Of a stretch of 7,407 nucleotides of DNA, positions 7,087-7,407 are shown in pieces. Every line of letters begins with the position of its first letter. Positions within the stretch are counted from its first letter, which is position 1. The stretch is from positions 1-7,407 of the forward strand of contig JANXQR010000575.1 of NCBI GenBank assembly GCA_025353435.1, written 5' to 3'. Both the position numbers and the translations under genes were made by a program. This stretch comes from Acidobacteriota bacterium (GTDB lineage Bacteria; Acidobacteriota; Terriglobia; Terriglobales; Acidobacteriaceae). The notes beneath the pieces were generated by a model. It ran no database searches. It was not told where the DNA came from and saw only the letters and a list, made by a program, of their open reading frames with translations.

Positions 7087-7124
7087 CGGATCAGGACAGA
7101 ATTACGATTTTCTGGCCTGATCCG
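7087..7124. promoter_or_regulatory. Imperfect inverted repeat, possible operator or RNA hairpin
   Basis: CGGATCAGG (7087-7095) pairs with CCTGATCCG (7116-7124). After a single A/G mismatch, CAGAA (7097-7101) pairs with TTCTG (7110-7114), giving a 9+5 base-pair stem with an 8-base loop. No T-run follows on either strand, so it is not a standard terminator. The half-site word GCCTGATC at 7115-7122 recurs in direct orientation at 7018-7025. Its position between two divergent genes would suit a regulator-binding site; no regulator is visible in the window. Confidence 0.5.
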
Positions 7125-7141
7125 TCACCAATTTGTGAGTA

Positions 7142-7156
7142 CCCCCCACCCCCCCC
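7142..7156. repeat. Poly-C tract, C6-A-C8
   Basis: Six C, one A and eight C in a row, about 105 bases upstream of the gene that starts at 7263. Homopolymer tracts of this length are prone to length change in replication and to sequencing error. The opposite strand carries G8-T-G6. Whether it has a role is unknown. Confidence 0.9.
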
Positions 7157-7262
7157 TAGGTTCGCTTTCTATTCGCTTTTAGCTCTCTGAGCCGGAGAGC
7201 GTCAAGCGAAACGTTGCTCGATTCGATCTTTGTTTCGGCTCTTTCGCTAAACTGACCAAGGA

Positions 7263-7407
7263 ATGCCGCACACAATCGCACAGGCCCTTGAATGGTTGAC
7301 GACAGCGCTCGCCGTGGCGGGAATGGGCTACTTCATCGCCGCGCTCATCGCGGCCTATATCTTTCTCGCCCAACGAGTTCCGCGCCCGGAGACCTTCGCG
7401 CCCGGGC
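7263..7407 (+). CDS. N-terminus of a membrane protein, possibly a HpnI/ceramide-glucosyltransferase-like enzyme (3' end missing)
   Basis: Only 48 codons are visible before the window ends. The frame opens after a TAA at 7248-7250, and ATG 7263 is the first start codon. A single hydrophobic segment at about residues 13-36 (ALAVAGMGYFIAALIAAYIFLA) is followed by basic, Pro-rich QRVPRPETFAPG. One N-terminal membrane helix followed by a short basic linker is how GT2 ceramide-glucosyltransferase-like proteins, including hopanoid HpnI, begin, and these occur in Acidobacteriota; that identity is a guess, since the catalytic domain lies outside the window. AAGGA (7258-7262) directly abuts the ATG, too close for a normal ribosome site. 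The real start could therefore be downstream, for example ATG 7323, which would still keep most of the membrane helix. Confidence 0.55.
   Translation, partial: MPHTIAQALEWLTTALAVAGMGYFIAALIAAYIFLAQRVPRPETFAPG

Larger units (their letters stand above)
6873..7262. other. Divergent spacer without a supported gene
   Basis: The 390 bases lie between the 5' ends of two divergently transcribed genes, so both promoters should be here, but no convincing -35/-10 pair could be fixed. Besides the hairpin and poly-C tract listed separately, it holds a small palindrome CCGGC-ACA-GCCGG (7042-7054), a palindrome GCTCTC-N7-GAGAGC (7182-7200), and TTCGCTTT repeated at 7161 and 7172. Short open frames exist on both strands but lack ribosome sites and recognisable protein character. 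Confidence 0.6.

Noticed and set aside
6938..7120. Small 60-codon open frame on the + strand in the divergent spacer
   Set aside because: It starts with TTG, has no ribosome site, and shows no recognisable composition or motif; it also contains the palindromic words noted above.
7182..7200. GCTCTC-N7-GAGAGC palindrome considered as a terminator
   Set aside because: The stem is only 6 base pairs and no T-run follows on either strand; on the minus strand it is followed by an A-rich, not T-rich, stretch.

Overview
The window is GC-rich, tightly packed bacterial chromosome. Gene content and protein style point to an acidobacterium of the Terriglobia type. The signs are a PitA-type phosphate transporter, a scpB-rluB pair with very long low-complexity extensions, msrA, and a secreted protein built of carboxypeptidase-regulatory-like beta domains, which Acidobacteriota carry in large numbers. 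The phylum is an inference from style; there is no rRNA or other marker here.

Layout: (1) 3-1352 (+), the 3' part of a PitA-like phosphate transporter cut by the window edge, followed by a textbook rho-independent terminator at 1390-1425. (2) 1513-2715 (+), scpB, chromosome segregation and condensation protein B, with an acidic insertion inside its first winged-helix domain and an acidic tail. (3) 2687-5065 (+), a 23S rRNA pseudouridine synthase of the RluB family that overlaps the end of scpB. Its S4 and catalytic domains sit between a Lys-rich then Asp-rich N-terminal region and an Arg/Gly/Pro-rich tail of about 380 residues containing 13-residue tandem repeats. (4) 5066-5186, a spacer with two overlapping, mutually exclusive hairpins. 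(5) 5187-5666 (+), msrA, methionine sulfoxide reductase A. (6) 5670-6872 (-), a secreted protein with three beta-sandwich domains, convergent with msrA and separated from it by only 3 bases. (7) 6873-7262, a divergent spacer of 390 bases with a long imperfect hairpin, a repeated GCCTGATC word and a C6-A-C8 tract. (8) 7263-7407 (+), the start of a membrane protein, possibly a ceramide-glucosyltransferase/HpnI-like glycosyltransferase, cut by the window edge.

scpB and rluB form a translationally overlapping pair, a common bacterial arrangement; the other genes look like independent units. The window contains no mobile element, CRISPR array, tRNA or rRNA, and no obvious new multi-gene system. 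The least ordinary features are the charged and Arg/Gly-rich disordered extensions on the two housekeeping proteins and the structured non-coding elements in the two spacers.
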